Positions 1 through 8,028 of a stretch of 64,000 nt of DNA are shown piece by piece. Source of the stretch: Pseudodonghicola flavimaris (GTDB lineage Bacteria > Pseudomonadota > Alphaproteobacteria > Rhodobacterales > Rhodobacteraceae); the NCBI RefSeq assembly GCF_030164425.1, contig NZ_JASNJD010000017.1:41379-105378 (forward strand), read 5' to 3'. The position numbers were made by a program, and so were the translations under genes. How positions within the stretch are numbered: position 1 is the stretch's first letter; each line of letters begins with the position of its first letter. Under the pieces are notes generated by a model that was given only the letters and a program-made list of their open reading frames with translations, was not told where the DNA came from and did not search any database.

Positions 1-1
1 G

Positions 2-661
2 CTGAAGCCCGGTGCGGCGATGAAGCCCTTCTTCGGGGTGCAGCCGGTGGTTCTGGACCCGCAGTCGGGCGAGGAAATCCATGAAAGCCCGACCGAGGGC
101 GTTCTGTGCCTGCGCGACAGCTGGCCGGGGCAGATGCGCACCGTCTGGGGCGATCACGAACGCTTCGAGAAGACCTATTTCGCCGATTACAAAGGCTATT
201 ACTTCTCCGGCGACGGTTGCCGCCGCGACGAGGACGGCGATTACTGGATCACCGGCCGGGTCGACGACGTGATCAACGTCTCCGGCCACCGGATGGGCAC
301 CGCCGAGGTCGAAAGCGCGCTGGTGGCCCATGCCGCCGTGGCCGAAGCCGCCGTGGTCGGCTACCCGCATGAGATCAAGGGTCAGGGCATCTACTGCTAT
401 GTCACCCTGATGAACGATCAGGAACCCTCCGAGGCGCTCTACAAGGAGCTGCGCAACTGGGTGCGGACCGAAATCGGCCCGATTGCCTCGCCGGATGTGA
501 TCCAATGGGCGCCCGGCCTGCCGAAGACCCGGTCCGGCAAGATCATGCGCCGCATCCTGCGCAAGATCGCCGAGAACGACTTTGGCGCGCTCGGCGACAC
601 CTCGACCCTGGCGGATCCGTCGGTGGTCGACGACCTGATCGCCAACCGCGCCAACAAGTGA
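2..661 (+). CDS. acsA: Acetyl-coenzyme A synthetase, C-terminal part (runs off the left edge)
   Basis: The reading frame is already open at base 2, so only the last 219 codons are present. The protein activates acetate with ATP and CoA to give acetyl-CoA, AMP and pyrophosphate in the cytoplasm. Visible family marks are KPFFGVQP just after the edge, [20 protein letters not shown] in the hinge to the C-terminal domain, and the [15 protein letters not shown] segment whose lysine (codon 539-541) is the catalytic and acetylation site in this family. The length and spacing match the end of a roughly 650-residue Acs. The next gene, an adenylate kinase, begins 12 bases after the stop and would recycle the AMP product. 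The N-terminal ATP-binding part lies outside the window. Confidence 0.95.
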   Translation: MKPGAAMKPFFGVQPVVLDPQSGEEIHESPTEGVLCLRDSWPGQMRTVWGDHERFEKTYFADYKGYYFSGDGCRRDEDGDYWITGRVDDVINVSGHRMGTAEVESALVAHAAVAEAAVVGYPHEIKGQGIYCYVTLMNDQEPSEALYKELRNWVRTEIGPIASPDVIQWAPGLPKTRSGKIMRRILRKIAENDFGALGDTSTLADPSVVDDLIANRANK

Positions 662-672
662 GGACCGAGACG

Positions 673-1359
673 ATGGACGGAACCACCCAGGTGACCACCC
701 CCGCCGTTCTGATCCTGCTGGGCCCGCCGGGGGCCGGCAAGGGCACTCAGGCGCGCATGCTGGAAGAGAAATTCGGCCTGGTGCAATTGTCGACCGGCGA
801 TCTGCTGCGCGCCGCGGTTGCCGCCGGGACCGAGGCCGGCCTTGCCGCCAAGGCGGTGATGGAGGCCGGCGGCCTGGTCAGCGACGAGATCGTGATCGCC
901 ATCCTGCGCGACCGCATCGCCGAGCCCGACTGCGCCCGGGGCGTCATCCTCGACGGTTTCCCGCGCACCACGGTGCAGGCCGGGGCGCTGGACGAGCTGC
1001 TGGGCGAAAGCGGCCAGAAGATCAACGCTGCCATCAGCCTCGAGGTGGATGACGGCGCCATGGTGGAGCGGATTTCCGGCCGCTACACCTGCGGCAACTG
1101 TGGCGAAGGCTACCACGACAGCTTCAAGCAACCGGCAGTCGCAGGGGTCTGCGACAAATGCGGCGGCACCGAAATGAAGCGCCGCGCCGATGACCGCGCG
1201 GAAACCGTGGCCAGCCGGCTGGAGGCCTATCACGCGCAGACCGCGCCGCTGATCGCCTATTACGGCGGCAAGGGCGTGCTGCAATCCATCGACGCCATGG
1301 GGCAGATCGACGATATCGCCGCCGAGATGGCGCGGATCGTCACCGACGTCACCGGCTGA
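673..1359 (+). CDS. adk: Adenylate kinase with a zinc-binding LID
   Basis: Encodes 228 residues; converts AMP plus ATP to two ADP in the cytoplasm. The P-loop GPPGAGKGT is at residues 17-25. The LID carries four cysteines, Cys140, Cys143, Cys160 and Cys163, in two CxxC pairs, which marks the zinc-containing type. I chose ATG 673, preceded by GAGG, because the frame upstream overlaps acsA and has no family likeness. Its position 12 bases after acsA suggests one transcript, and Acs makes AMP, so the pairing makes metabolic sense. The main adk of most bacteria sits in the ribosomal protein region, so this may be a second copy; that is inference and cannot be tested from this window. Confidence 0.95.
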   Translation: MDGTTQVTTPAVLILLGPPGAGKGTQARMLEEKFGLVQLSTGDLLRAAVAAGTEAGLAAKAVMEAGGLVSDEIVIAILRDRIAEPDCARGVILDGFPRTTVQAGALDELLGESGQKINAAISLEVDDGAMVERISGRYTCGNCGEGYHDSFKQPAVAGVCDKCGGTEMKRRADDRAETVASRLEAYHAQTAPLIAYYGGKGVLQSIDAMGQIDDIAAEMARIVTDVTG

Positions 1360-1371
1360 GACGACAAGACC

Positions 1372-1396
1372 CGGGGCCCGGTCAAGACGGGCCCCG
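1372..1396 (+). terminator. GC-rich hairpin after adk
   Basis: Nine-base-pair perfect stem CGGGGCCCG / CGGGCCCCG with a seven-base loop, starting 12 bases after the adk stop. There is no run of T after it, so it is either a weak terminator, a Rho-related stem or an mRNA-stabilising hairpin. It lies before the symporter genes and would separate them from acsA-adk. Confidence 0.45.
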
Positions 1397-1565
1397 ACCG
1401 CAAGACCAACCCAAGACCAAGACGACCGAGACTGTTCCCGAAGACCCGCCCTGGCGGACCGGGGAAGGTGTGCCCGCCGGCAGGGCGGCGGGTAAATGAG
1501 TGGGCTGGGATCCCGCGCCGATGGCGTTCGTCCCGATGCCCAGGAGGAAGCAAGGAGGAACCGCG

Positions 1566-1850
1566 ATGGCGGATAAATCACAAGGCTCCGCTCAGGGGCC
1601 GGGGGCCGGCAAGGCCTATTGGCAGGTCAACCTGCGCATCATTCTGATCAGCCTGGTGATCTGGGCGCTCTGTTCTTTCGGGTTCGGCATCCTGCTGCGC
1701 CCGATGCTGTCGGGCATTGCCGTCGGCGGCACCGATCTGGGCTTCTGGTTCGCGCAGCAGGGATCGATCCTGGTCTTCCTGGCGCTGATCTTCTTCTACG
1801 CCTGGCGGATGAATGCCCTCGACCGTGAATACGGCGTGGATGAGGAGTGA
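1566..1850 (+). CDS. Small subunit of sodium:solute symporter (DUF4212)
   Basis: Encodes 94 residues. ATG 1566 is preceded by a strong AAGGAGGAAC site; the open frame further upstream is not used. Two hydrophobic segments at about residues 24-44 and 67-82 are joined by a short glycine-rich loop, with a charged tail ending YGVDEE. This is the layout of the DUF4212 small membrane subunit that always precedes VC_2705-type sodium:solute symporters. It overlaps or abuts the next gene (the stop TGA is at 1848-1850 and the partner ATG at 1856), so the two are translationally linked. Its exact role in the symporter is not known. Confidence 0.9.
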   Translation: MADKSQGSAQGPGAGKAYWQVNLRIILISLVIWALCSFGFGILLRPMLSGIAVGGTDLGFWFAQQGSILVFLALIFFYAWRMNALDREYGVDEE

Positions 1851-1855
1851 GCGTC

Positions 1856-3640
1856 ATGGATCAGTTTACCATCAACCTGCTGTTCGTGGGCGCCTCCTTC
1901 GCGCTCTATATCGGCATCGCGATCTGGGCCCGGGCCGGGTCCACCAGCGAATTCTATGCCGCCGGCCGGGGGGTTCACCCCGTCACCAACGGCATGGCCA
2001 CCGCGGCCGACTGGATGTCGGCGGCTTCCTTCATCTCGATGGCCGGCCTGCTGGCCTTCGGCGGCTATGACACCTCGGCCTATCTGATGGGCTGGACCGG
2101 CGGCTATGTGCTGCTGGCATTGCTGCTGGCGCCCTACCTGCGCAAGTTCGGCAAGTTCACCGTGTCCGAATTCATCGGCGACCGGTTCTATTCCAAGACC
2201 GCGCGTCTGGTGGCGGTGATCTGTCTGATCGTTGCATCCACCACCTATGTGATCGGCCAGATGACCGGCGTCGGTGTTGCCTTCGGCCGCTTTCTGGAAG
2301 TGTCGAACACCACCGGCCTGCTGATCGGCGCCGTGGTCGTCTTCGCCTATGCGGTCTTCGGCGGCATGAAGGGCGTGACCTATACCCAGGTGGCGCAATA
2401 CTGCGTGCTGATCTTCGCCTATACCATCCCGGCGATCTTCATCTCGCTGCAGCTGACCGGCAACCCGATCCCGGCGCTGGGTCTGTTCGGCGATCACGCC
2501 GCCAGCGGCGAGCCGCTGCTGGCCAAGCTGGACCAGCTGGTCAACGAACTGGGCTTCGCCGAATATACCGCACAGCATGGCGATACCTTCAACATGCTGC
2601 TGTTCACCCTGTCGCTGATGATCGGCACCGCCGGTCTGCCGCATGTGATCATGCGCTTCTTCACCGTGCCGAAAGTCGCCGATGCGCGCTGGTCGGCCGG
2701 CTGGGCGCTGGTCTTCATCGCGCTGCTCTACCTGACTGCCCCGGCGGTGGGTGCGATGGCGCGGCTCAACATCACCGACATGATGTGGCCCAACGGCACC
2801 GATGGCGACGCCGTCGCGGTCGAGCAGATCGAAACCGATCCGCAGTACGCCTGGATGGAAACCTGGCGCAAGACCAACATGCTGGGCTGGGAAGACAAGA
2901 ACGGCGACGGGCTGATCCAGTACTATAACGACGCCAACCCCGCGATGCAGGAGAAGGCGGCCGCGGCGGGCTGGAAAGGCAACGAGCTGACCAACTTCAA
3001 CCGTGACATCCTGGTTCTGGCCAACCCGGAAATCGCCAACCTGCCCAGCTGGGTGATCGGCCTGGTGGCCGCCGGCGGTCTGGCCGCCGCGCTTTCCACC
3101 GCTGCCGGTCTGCTGCTGGCGATCTCCTCCGCCGTCAGCCACGACCTGATCAAGGGCTCGATCAACCCGGGCATCAGCGAAAAGGGCGAACTGCTGTCGG
3201 CCCGGATCGCCATGGCCGTGGCCATCGCGGTGGCCACCTACCTGGGTCTAAACCCGCCGGGCTTCGCCGCCCAGACGGTGGCCCTGGCCTTCGGTCTCGC
3301 CGCCGCCTCGATCTTCCCGGCGCTGATGATGGGCATCTTCTCGACCCGCATCAACAACGCCGGCGCGGTCGCGGGCATGGTCTCCGGCCTGGTGGTGACG
3401 CTGATCTACATCTTCCTGCACAAGGGCTGGTTCTTCATCCCGGGCACCAACAGCTTCACCGATGCAGACCCGCTGCTGGGGACGATCAAATCGACCTCCT
3501 TCGGGGCGGTGGGCGCGCTGGTGAACTTCGTGGTCGCCTATGTCGTCTCCGGCATGACCAAGGAGACCCCGCAGGAGATCAAGGACCTGGTGGAAAGCGT
3601 CCGTATCCCCCGCGGGGCCGGCGCGGCGCAGGACCACTGA
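1856..3640 (+). CDS. Sodium:solute symporter, VC_2705 / ActP-like family
   Basis: Encodes 594 residues with about 13 membrane helices. It begins DQFTINLLFVGASFALYIGI and carries the SSS-family stretches FYAAGR and TAADWMSAASF near the N-terminus and AAALSTAAGLLLAISSA in a late helix. A hydrophilic insertion of about 90 residues (roughly 310-400), containing DKNGDG, separates two helix bundles; I recall this as typical of the VC_2705 subfamily. ATG 1856 has GAGGAG nine bases upstream; GTG 1847 would add three residues. Close relatives move acetate or other short monocarboxylates with sodium, and the nearby acsA supports acetate, but the substrate is inferred. Confidence 0.9.
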   Translation: MDQFTINLLFVGASFALYIGIAIWARAGSTSEFYAAGRGVHPVTNGMATAADWMSAASFISMAGLLAFGGYDTSAYLMGWTGGYVLLALLLAPYLRKFGKFTVSEFIGDRFYSKTARLVAVICLIVASTTYVIGQMTGVGVAFGRFLEVSNTTGLLIGAVVVFAYAVFGGMKGVTYTQVAQYCVLIFAYTIPAIFISLQLTGNPIPALGLFGDHAASGEPLLAKLDQLVNELGFAEYTAQHGDTFNMLLFTLSLMIGTAGLPHVIMRFFTVPKVADARWSAGWALVFIALLYLTAPAVGAMARLNITDMMWPNGTDGDAVAVEQIETDPQYAWMETWRKTNMLGWEDKNGDGLIQYYNDANPAMQEKAAAAGWKGNELTNFNRDILVLANPEIANLPSWVIGLVAAGGLAAALSTAAGLLLAISSAVSHDLIKGSINPGISEKGELLSARIAMAVAIAVATYLGLNPPGFAAQTVALAFGLAAASIFPALMMGIFSTRINNAGAVAGMVSGLVVTLIYIFLHKGWFFIPGTNSFTDADPLLGTIKSTSFGAVGALVNFVVAYVVSGMTKETPQEIKDLVESVRIPRGAGAAQDH

Positions 3641-3653
3641 GCCTTACCGAACC

Positions 3654-3680
3654 GTCCCGGGCGTGACCTGCGCCCGGGAC
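3654..3680 (+). terminator. Hairpin after the symporter gene
   Basis: Ten-base-pair perfect stem GTCCCGGGCG / CGCCCGGGAC with a seven-base loop, 13 bases after the symporter stop. No T-run follows. It may act as a weak terminator or stabilise the upstream mRNA end. Confidence 0.45.
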
Positions 3681-3993
3681 CCTGCCGGCGCCTTCGGCTT
3701 TCCCCCTGCGGCGCCGGCATTTCCTTTTCCCGCGCCGGCCCGGTCCGAAACCCGCCGGCCGCCTGACCGACTGGGGCACCACGGCGCAGAGCCTGCCATT
3801 CAGCCCTTTCCCCCGGGCCCAGGCTGTCGAATACTGGGGCGCAGACCAGCTCCCTAAGGAATGAGACCCGACATGGCAGTCCGACCGATCCAAGGGGCGA
3901 CGCCAATGGCCCTCCCCCCCGCCCGGAATGCCCGCCGCGCCGGCGGCGTCTCCGCCCCGCTCTCTCCCCCAACATCTGCCTGAGCCGACCGCC
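3681..3993. other. Gap between symporter and DUF294 gene
   Basis: About 310 bases of GC-rich sequence. A 36-codon frame opens at ATG 3873 behind AAGGAATGAG, but it is rich in Pro, Ala and Arg and resembles no family I know, so I do not call it. The stretch probably holds the leader of the downstream gene; I see no clear promoter. Confidence 0.4.
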
Positions 3994-5826
3994 ATGCCCC
4001 TGTCCCAGACCGACCTGATCCGCTTTCTGTCCTCGGTACACCCCTACGACAGTTTCGAGGGCGACCGGCTGGAGAGCATCGCGGCGAAATTCCGGCTGCT
4101 CGATCTGGCGGCCGGCACCCCGATCTACCGGATCGGCGCGCCGCTCGACGGGCTCTACCTGGTGCATCACGGCGAGGTGGAGGTGGTCGACGAGAATGAC
4201 ATCCCCGTCTCGCTCCTCGGGCCGCGCAATTCCTTCGGCGAACGCGGGCTGACCCGCGACGGCCGCGCCGCCACCTCCGCCCGCACGGTGGGCGATACGC
4301 TGCTGCTGCTGCTGCCGCGCGCCGAATTCGACGCGCTGATGCAGAGCGAGCCGCGATTTCACCGCTTCTTCGACCGCCGTCGCCCCGCCGCCCCTGCCCC
4401 GCACGGCAGCGATCTGGCCGCGGCGCGGGTCGACAGCTTCATGGCGGCGCATCCGATCACCTGCGGGCGGGAAGACAGCACCGCCCATGCGGCCCGGGTG
4501 ATGCGCGACCGCAATGTCTCCTGCCTCTGCGTCACCGACGCGGCCGGCGGGCTGACCGGCATCGTCACCCTGCGCGATCTGGTCCGGGTGCTGGCCGAGG
4601 GACGGCCGACCCATACACCGGTCCACAAGATCATGACCGCCGATCCGGTGAGCCTGCCGCCCGGGGCGATCGGCGCCGACGTGCTGCAGCTGATGATGGA
4701 GCGGCGGATCGGCCATGTGCCGGTGGTGGAGAACGGCCGGCTGGTCGGCATCGTCACCCAGACCGACCTGACCCGGGTGCAGGCGCTGAGTTCGGCCGAG
4801 CTGGTCGGCACCCTGGCCCGCGCCGACAGCGCCGAGGACATGGCCCGGGTCACCGCCCGCATCCCCCAGCTGCTGGTGCAGCTGGTCGCCGGCGGCAGCC
4901 GCCACGAGGTGGTGACCCGGCTGATCACCGATATCGCCGATACCGCCACCCGGCGGCTGCTGGCACTGGCCGAGGCGCGGCTGGGTCCGCCACCGGTGCC
5001 CTACCTGTGGCTGGCCTGCGGCAGCCAAGGACGGCAGGAGCAGACCGGGGTCAGCGATCAGGACAATTGCCTGATCCTGCACGACGATGTCACCGAGGCG
5101 CAGCAGACCGGCTATTTCGCCGATCTGGCGCGGTACGTCAGCGACGGGCTGGATGCCTGCGGCTATTTCTACTGCCCCGGCGACATGATGGCGACCAATC
5201 CGCGCTGGTGCCAGCCGGCCCGCGCCTGGGGCCAGTATTTCGCCGGCTGGATCGCCCGACCGAACCCGGAGGCGCAGATGCTGGCCTCGGTCATGTTCGA
5301 CCTGCGCCCGATCGGCGGCGACAAGACGCTGTTCGAAGGGCTGCAGACCGACACCCTGAAGGCCGCCGCGGAGAACTCCATCTTCGTCGCCCATATGGTG
5401 TCGAACGCGTTGAAGCACACGCCGCCGCTTGGGCTGCTGCGCGGGCTGGCGACGATCCGCTCGGGTGAGCATCGCAATACGCTCGACATGAAACACGCCG
5501 GAGTGGTGCCAGTGGTCGACCTGGGCCGGATCTATGCGCTGCGCGGGCAGATCGCCCAGGTCGGCACCCGCGCCCGGCTGGAGGCGGCGGCGCAGACCGG
5601 CCAGCTCAGCGCCGCCGGTGCCCGCGACCTGCTCGACGCCTACGATCTGATCGCCGAGACCCGGCTGCAGCATCAGGCGGCGCAGATCAAGGCCGGCGCG
5701 ACGCCCGACAACTATCTGTCCCCCGCCGATCTGTCGGATTTTGAGCGAAGTCATCTGCGCGACGCCTTCGTGGTGGTAAAGACCCTGCAATCGGCGCTGG
5801 GACAGGGCAAGGCCATGCTGAGCTGA
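3994..5826 (+). CDS. cNMP-binding / CBS pair / DUF294 nucleotidyltransferase-like protein
   Basis: Encodes 610 residues, probably cytoplasmic. Domains in order: cyclic-nucleotide-binding-like fold (about 8-125), two CBS motifs (about 148-268), then a DUF294 nucleotidyltransferase-like domain with G343-S344 in GSQGRQEQ and Asp355 and Asp357 in SDQDN, followed by the DUF294 C-terminal helical domain (about 460-600). The GS plus DxD arrangement is that of GlnD-like nucleotidyltransferases, so it may attach a nucleotide to a partner when ligand binds. Same-family genes commonly sit beside VC_2705 symporters, which points to control of transport or acetate metabolism. The target is unknown. ATG 3994 is the first start at the family-like N-terminus. 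Confidence 0.88.
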   Translation: MPLSQTDLIRFLSSVHPYDSFEGDRLESIAAKFRLLDLAAGTPIYRIGAPLDGLYLVHHGEVEVVDENDIPVSLLGPRNSFGERGLTRDGRAATSARTVGDTLLLLLPRAEFDALMQSEPRFHRFFDRRRPAAPAPHGSDLAAARVDSFMAAHPITCGREDSTAHAARVMRDRNVSCLCVTDAAGGLTGIVTLRDLVRVLAEGRPTHTPVHKIMTADPVSLPPGAIGADVLQLMMERRIGHVPVVENGRLVGIVTQTDLTRVQALSSAELVGTLARADSAEDMARVTARIPQLLVQLVAGGSRHEVVTRLITDIADTATRRLLALAEARLGPPPVPYLWLACGSQGRQEQTGVSDQDNCLILHDDVTEAQQTGYFADLARYVSDGLDACGYFYCPGDMMATNPRWCQPARAWGQYFAGWIARPNPEAQMLASVMFDLRPIGGDKTLFEGLQTDTLKAAAENSIFVAHMVSNALKHTPPLGLLRGLATIRSGEHRNTLDMKHAGVVPVVDLGRIYALRGQIAQVGTRARLEAAAQTGQLSAAGARDLLDAYDLIAETRLQHQAAQIKAGATPDNYLSPADLSDFERSHLRDAFVVVKTLQSALGQGKAMLS

Positions 5827-5875
5827 CGCGCGCCCGGACGGGCAGTGACCGGCAAGCGGCAGCGCCGGCCCTGCG

Positions 5876-5915
5876 GGCGGGAGCCTCCGGCGGGAGTATT
5901 TGGGCAGAGAAGAAG
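5876..5915 (+). repeat. Dispersed intergenic element, copy A (divergent)
   Basis: Holds GAGCCTCCGGCGGGAGTATT followed by TGGGCAGAGAAGAAG, a variant of the element seen at 43224-43290, 47651-47716 and 60233-60282. A GC hairpin-like part is followed by GGGAGTATTTGGGC. It lies 50 bases after a gene end and in the same orientation as that gene. Confidence 0.5.
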
Positions 5916-5956
5916 ACGCGGGCGGACCCCGCAGGACGGACGGAAGGAAAGACCAC

Positions 5957-6481
5957 ATGTTTCTGGAACTGATCGCGGTGATCGTGGCGGGGATCGCAGT
6001 GGCGGGGCTGATGCTGCTGATCCGGCGGCTGAGCGGCGGCCGGCTGCCCGGCTGGCTGGTGCCGGCGGCGGCGGGCGCGGCGATGATCGTGGTCACCATC
6101 GCCAGCGAATACGGCTGGTATGCCCGCACCCGCGCCACGCTGCCCGAAGGGGTGGAGGTGATCGACGAGGTCGAGAGCCGCGCCGCCTACCGGCCCTGGA
6201 CCTATCTGGTGCCGATGGTCGAACGCTTTGCGGCGCTGGATCGGGCCGGCCTGCGGCAGAACCCGGCGCGGCCCGGGGTGTTTCTGGTCGATCTCTATCT
6301 CTTTGCCCGCTGGAGCGCACCGAAATGGGTGACGGTGGCGGTGGATTGCCAAGGCGGGCGCCAGGCGCTCTTGACGGCGGATGCCGATTTCGGGCCCGAT
6401 GGCGACATCACCGGCGCGGCCTGGCAGCAGATGGACCCGGAGGATCCGCTGGCCGCGGCGCTGTGCAACGGGGGGACGTGA
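5957..6481 (+). CDS. Membrane protein of unknown function in the acetate block
   Basis: Encodes 174 residues. Start ATG 5957 follows GGAAGGAAAG. Two hydrophobic segments (about 3-20 and 31-50) are followed by a soluble domain of about 120 residues with YRPWTYLVPMVERF and a late VTVAVDCQ stretch. I do not recognise a named family. The stop codon overlaps the start of the exonuclease gene (TGATG at 6479-6483), so the two are translationally coupled and probably act together. With two N-terminal helices and a predicted outside or inside globular domain, it could be a partner or sensor for the exonuclease; that is inference. Confidence 0.75.
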   Translation: MFLELIAVIVAGIAVAGLMLLIRRLSGGRLPGWLVPAAAGAAMIVVTIASEYGWYARTRATLPEGVEVIDEVESRAAYRPWTYLVPMVERFAALDRAGLRQNPARPGVFLVDLYLFARWSAPKWVTVAVDCQGGRQALLTADADFGPDGDITGAAWQQMDPEDPLAAALCNGGT

Positions 6482-7893
6482 TGGCACATCGGCTGGGCCT
6501 GCGGCTGCGGATATTCCTGTTCTTCTGCCTGATGGGGCTGGGCGGCAGCGCGGTGGTGCTGCTGGGGCTCTGGGCCGGATACGCCCGCACCGGCGGTGCC
6601 GATCCGCTCGATGCCTTCGTCATCGCGGCGCTGGTCAGCGTGCTGGGGCTGCTGGCGCTGAGCGTGGGGGTCTGGCTGCTGTTCGACGAGAACGTCGCCC
6701 GGCCGATCGAGCGGTTGGCGGCGCAGCTGCGCAGCCGTGCCCATGCCGGAGTGGAGACCGATCTGGATCTGCACGCGGCGCGCTATCTCGGCGATCTGGC
6801 GCCGGCGGCGGCGGCGATGGCGGGACAGCTGAGTGCCAGCGCGCTGGACACCGCCGGCGCGATCGCCGCCGAGACCGCCCGGCTGGAGGCCGAGAAGGCG
6901 CGGTTGGCGAGCCTGCTGACCGAAGTGCCGCTGGCCACCATCCTGCTGAGCCCGGCGCATCAGATCGTGCTCTATGACGGTCAGGCCGCCGGCATGCTGG
7001 CGCAGGTGGCGCATCCCCGGCTCAATGCCTCGCTGTTCGATTATCTGGAACGGGGCGCGGTGGAGGCAGCCTATGCCCGGCTGGTCCGCACCGGTCGCGA
7101 GGTCAGCCTGACCGCCGCCGGCGCCGACGGCGCGCAGCGCTACAGCGCCCGGATGAAGCCCCTGGGCGATGCGCCCGGCTATCTCCTGATCCTCGACGAC
7201 AGCACCGCCACCCTCGCCCCCGAGGCGGCGCGGCCGCTGGTCTATGATTTCGCCCTGCTCGATCAGCCCGAACACGCCGGGATGGAGGCGCGGCGGCTGC
7301 AGGATCTGACCTATGTCGTCTTCGACACCGAGACGACCGGCCTGCTCCCACATAAGGACGATATCGTGCAGATCGGCGCCGTGCGGGTGCTGCGGGGTCG
7401 GATCGTCCCCGGCGAGGAGATCGATCAGCTGGTCGACCCGGACCGGCCGATCCCGCCGGCCTCGACACGGGTGCATGGGATCAGCGATGCGATGGTGGCC
7501 GGCGCGCCGGGCCTCGACCCGGTGGCGCGCAGCTTTCACCGTTTTGCCAGCGGCGCGGTGATCGTCGCCCATAACGCTCCCTTCGACATGGCCTTTCTGC
7601 GGCGCCAGGCGCAGCAGAGCGGGCTGGTCTGGGATCACCCGATCCTCGACACCGTGCTGCTCTCGGCGGTGCTGTTCGGCGCCTCTGAAAGCCATACGCT
7701 GGATGCGATCTGCGCCCGGCTGGGCATCGCCATTCCCGAGGATCGCCGTCACACCGCGCTGGGGGACGCGCGAGCCACGGCGCAGGTGCTGTGCCGGATG
7801 CTGCCGATGCTGGAGGCCCGCGGGCTGGCCACCCTGGGCGCGGTGCTGGAGGAGACCCGGCGGCATGGGCGGTTGCTGGAAGATTTGAACTGA
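6481..7893 (+). CDS. Membrane-anchored DEDDh 3'-5' exonuclease with sensor-like N-terminus
   Basis: Encodes 470 residues. Two membrane helices (about 13-33 and 43-65) are followed by a HAMP-like linker with RPIERLAAQL, a coiled alpha-helical stretch, and a PAS-like segment (about 155-245). The C-terminal third is a DnaQ-type exonuclease: Asp282 and Glu284 in FDTETTG, Asp369 in HNAPFD, His424 and Asp429 in HTALGD, so all DEDDh residues are present. The first 250 residues look like a sensor histidine kinase with the kinase domain replaced by a nuclease. The start overlaps the preceding gene. Annotation pipelines tend to call such proteins DNA polymerase III epsilon, but a membrane anchor makes a replication role unlikely. 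Substrate unknown. Confidence 0.85.
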   Translation: MAHRLGLRLRIFLFFCLMGLGGSAVVLLGLWAGYARTGGADPLDAFVIAALVSVLGLLALSVGVWLLFDENVARPIERLAAQLRSRAHAGVETDLDLHAARYLGDLAPAAAAMAGQLSASALDTAGAIAAETARLEAEKARLASLLTEVPLATILLSPAHQIVLYDGQAAGMLAQVAHPRLNASLFDYLERGAVEAAYARLVRTGREVSLTAAGADGAQRYSARMKPLGDAPGYLLILDDSTATLAPEAARPLVYDFALLDQPEHAGMEARRLQDLTYVVFDTETTGLLPHKDDIVQIGAVRVLRGRIVPGEEIDQLVDPDRPIPPASTRVHGISDAMVAGAPGLDPVARSFHRFASGAVIVAHNAPFDMAFLRRQAQQSGLVWDHPILDTVLLSAVLFGASESHTLDAICARLGIAIPEDRRHTALGDARATAQVLCRMLPMLEARGLATLGAVLEETRRHGRLLEDLN

Positions 7894-8028
7894 CGCCAAA
7901 CGTGTGTCATTACGCAAAACTTCAATCTATAAGGGAATCACCCTAAGGTAGTACCGGGTCAGTGCTCTGGCGGTCGTACGCGGGCCGGCCCGGTACGTTT
8001 GCCGACAATCCTGGCCCGGAGGTTCCTG

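Noticed and set aside
3873..3983. 36-codon frame behind AAGGAATGAG
   Set aside because: Composition is Pro/Ala/Arg-rich and it has no likeness to known peptides; too weak to call.
3538..6138. 866-codon open frame on the minus strand
   Set aside because: Antisense of the DUF294 gene with low-complexity composition.
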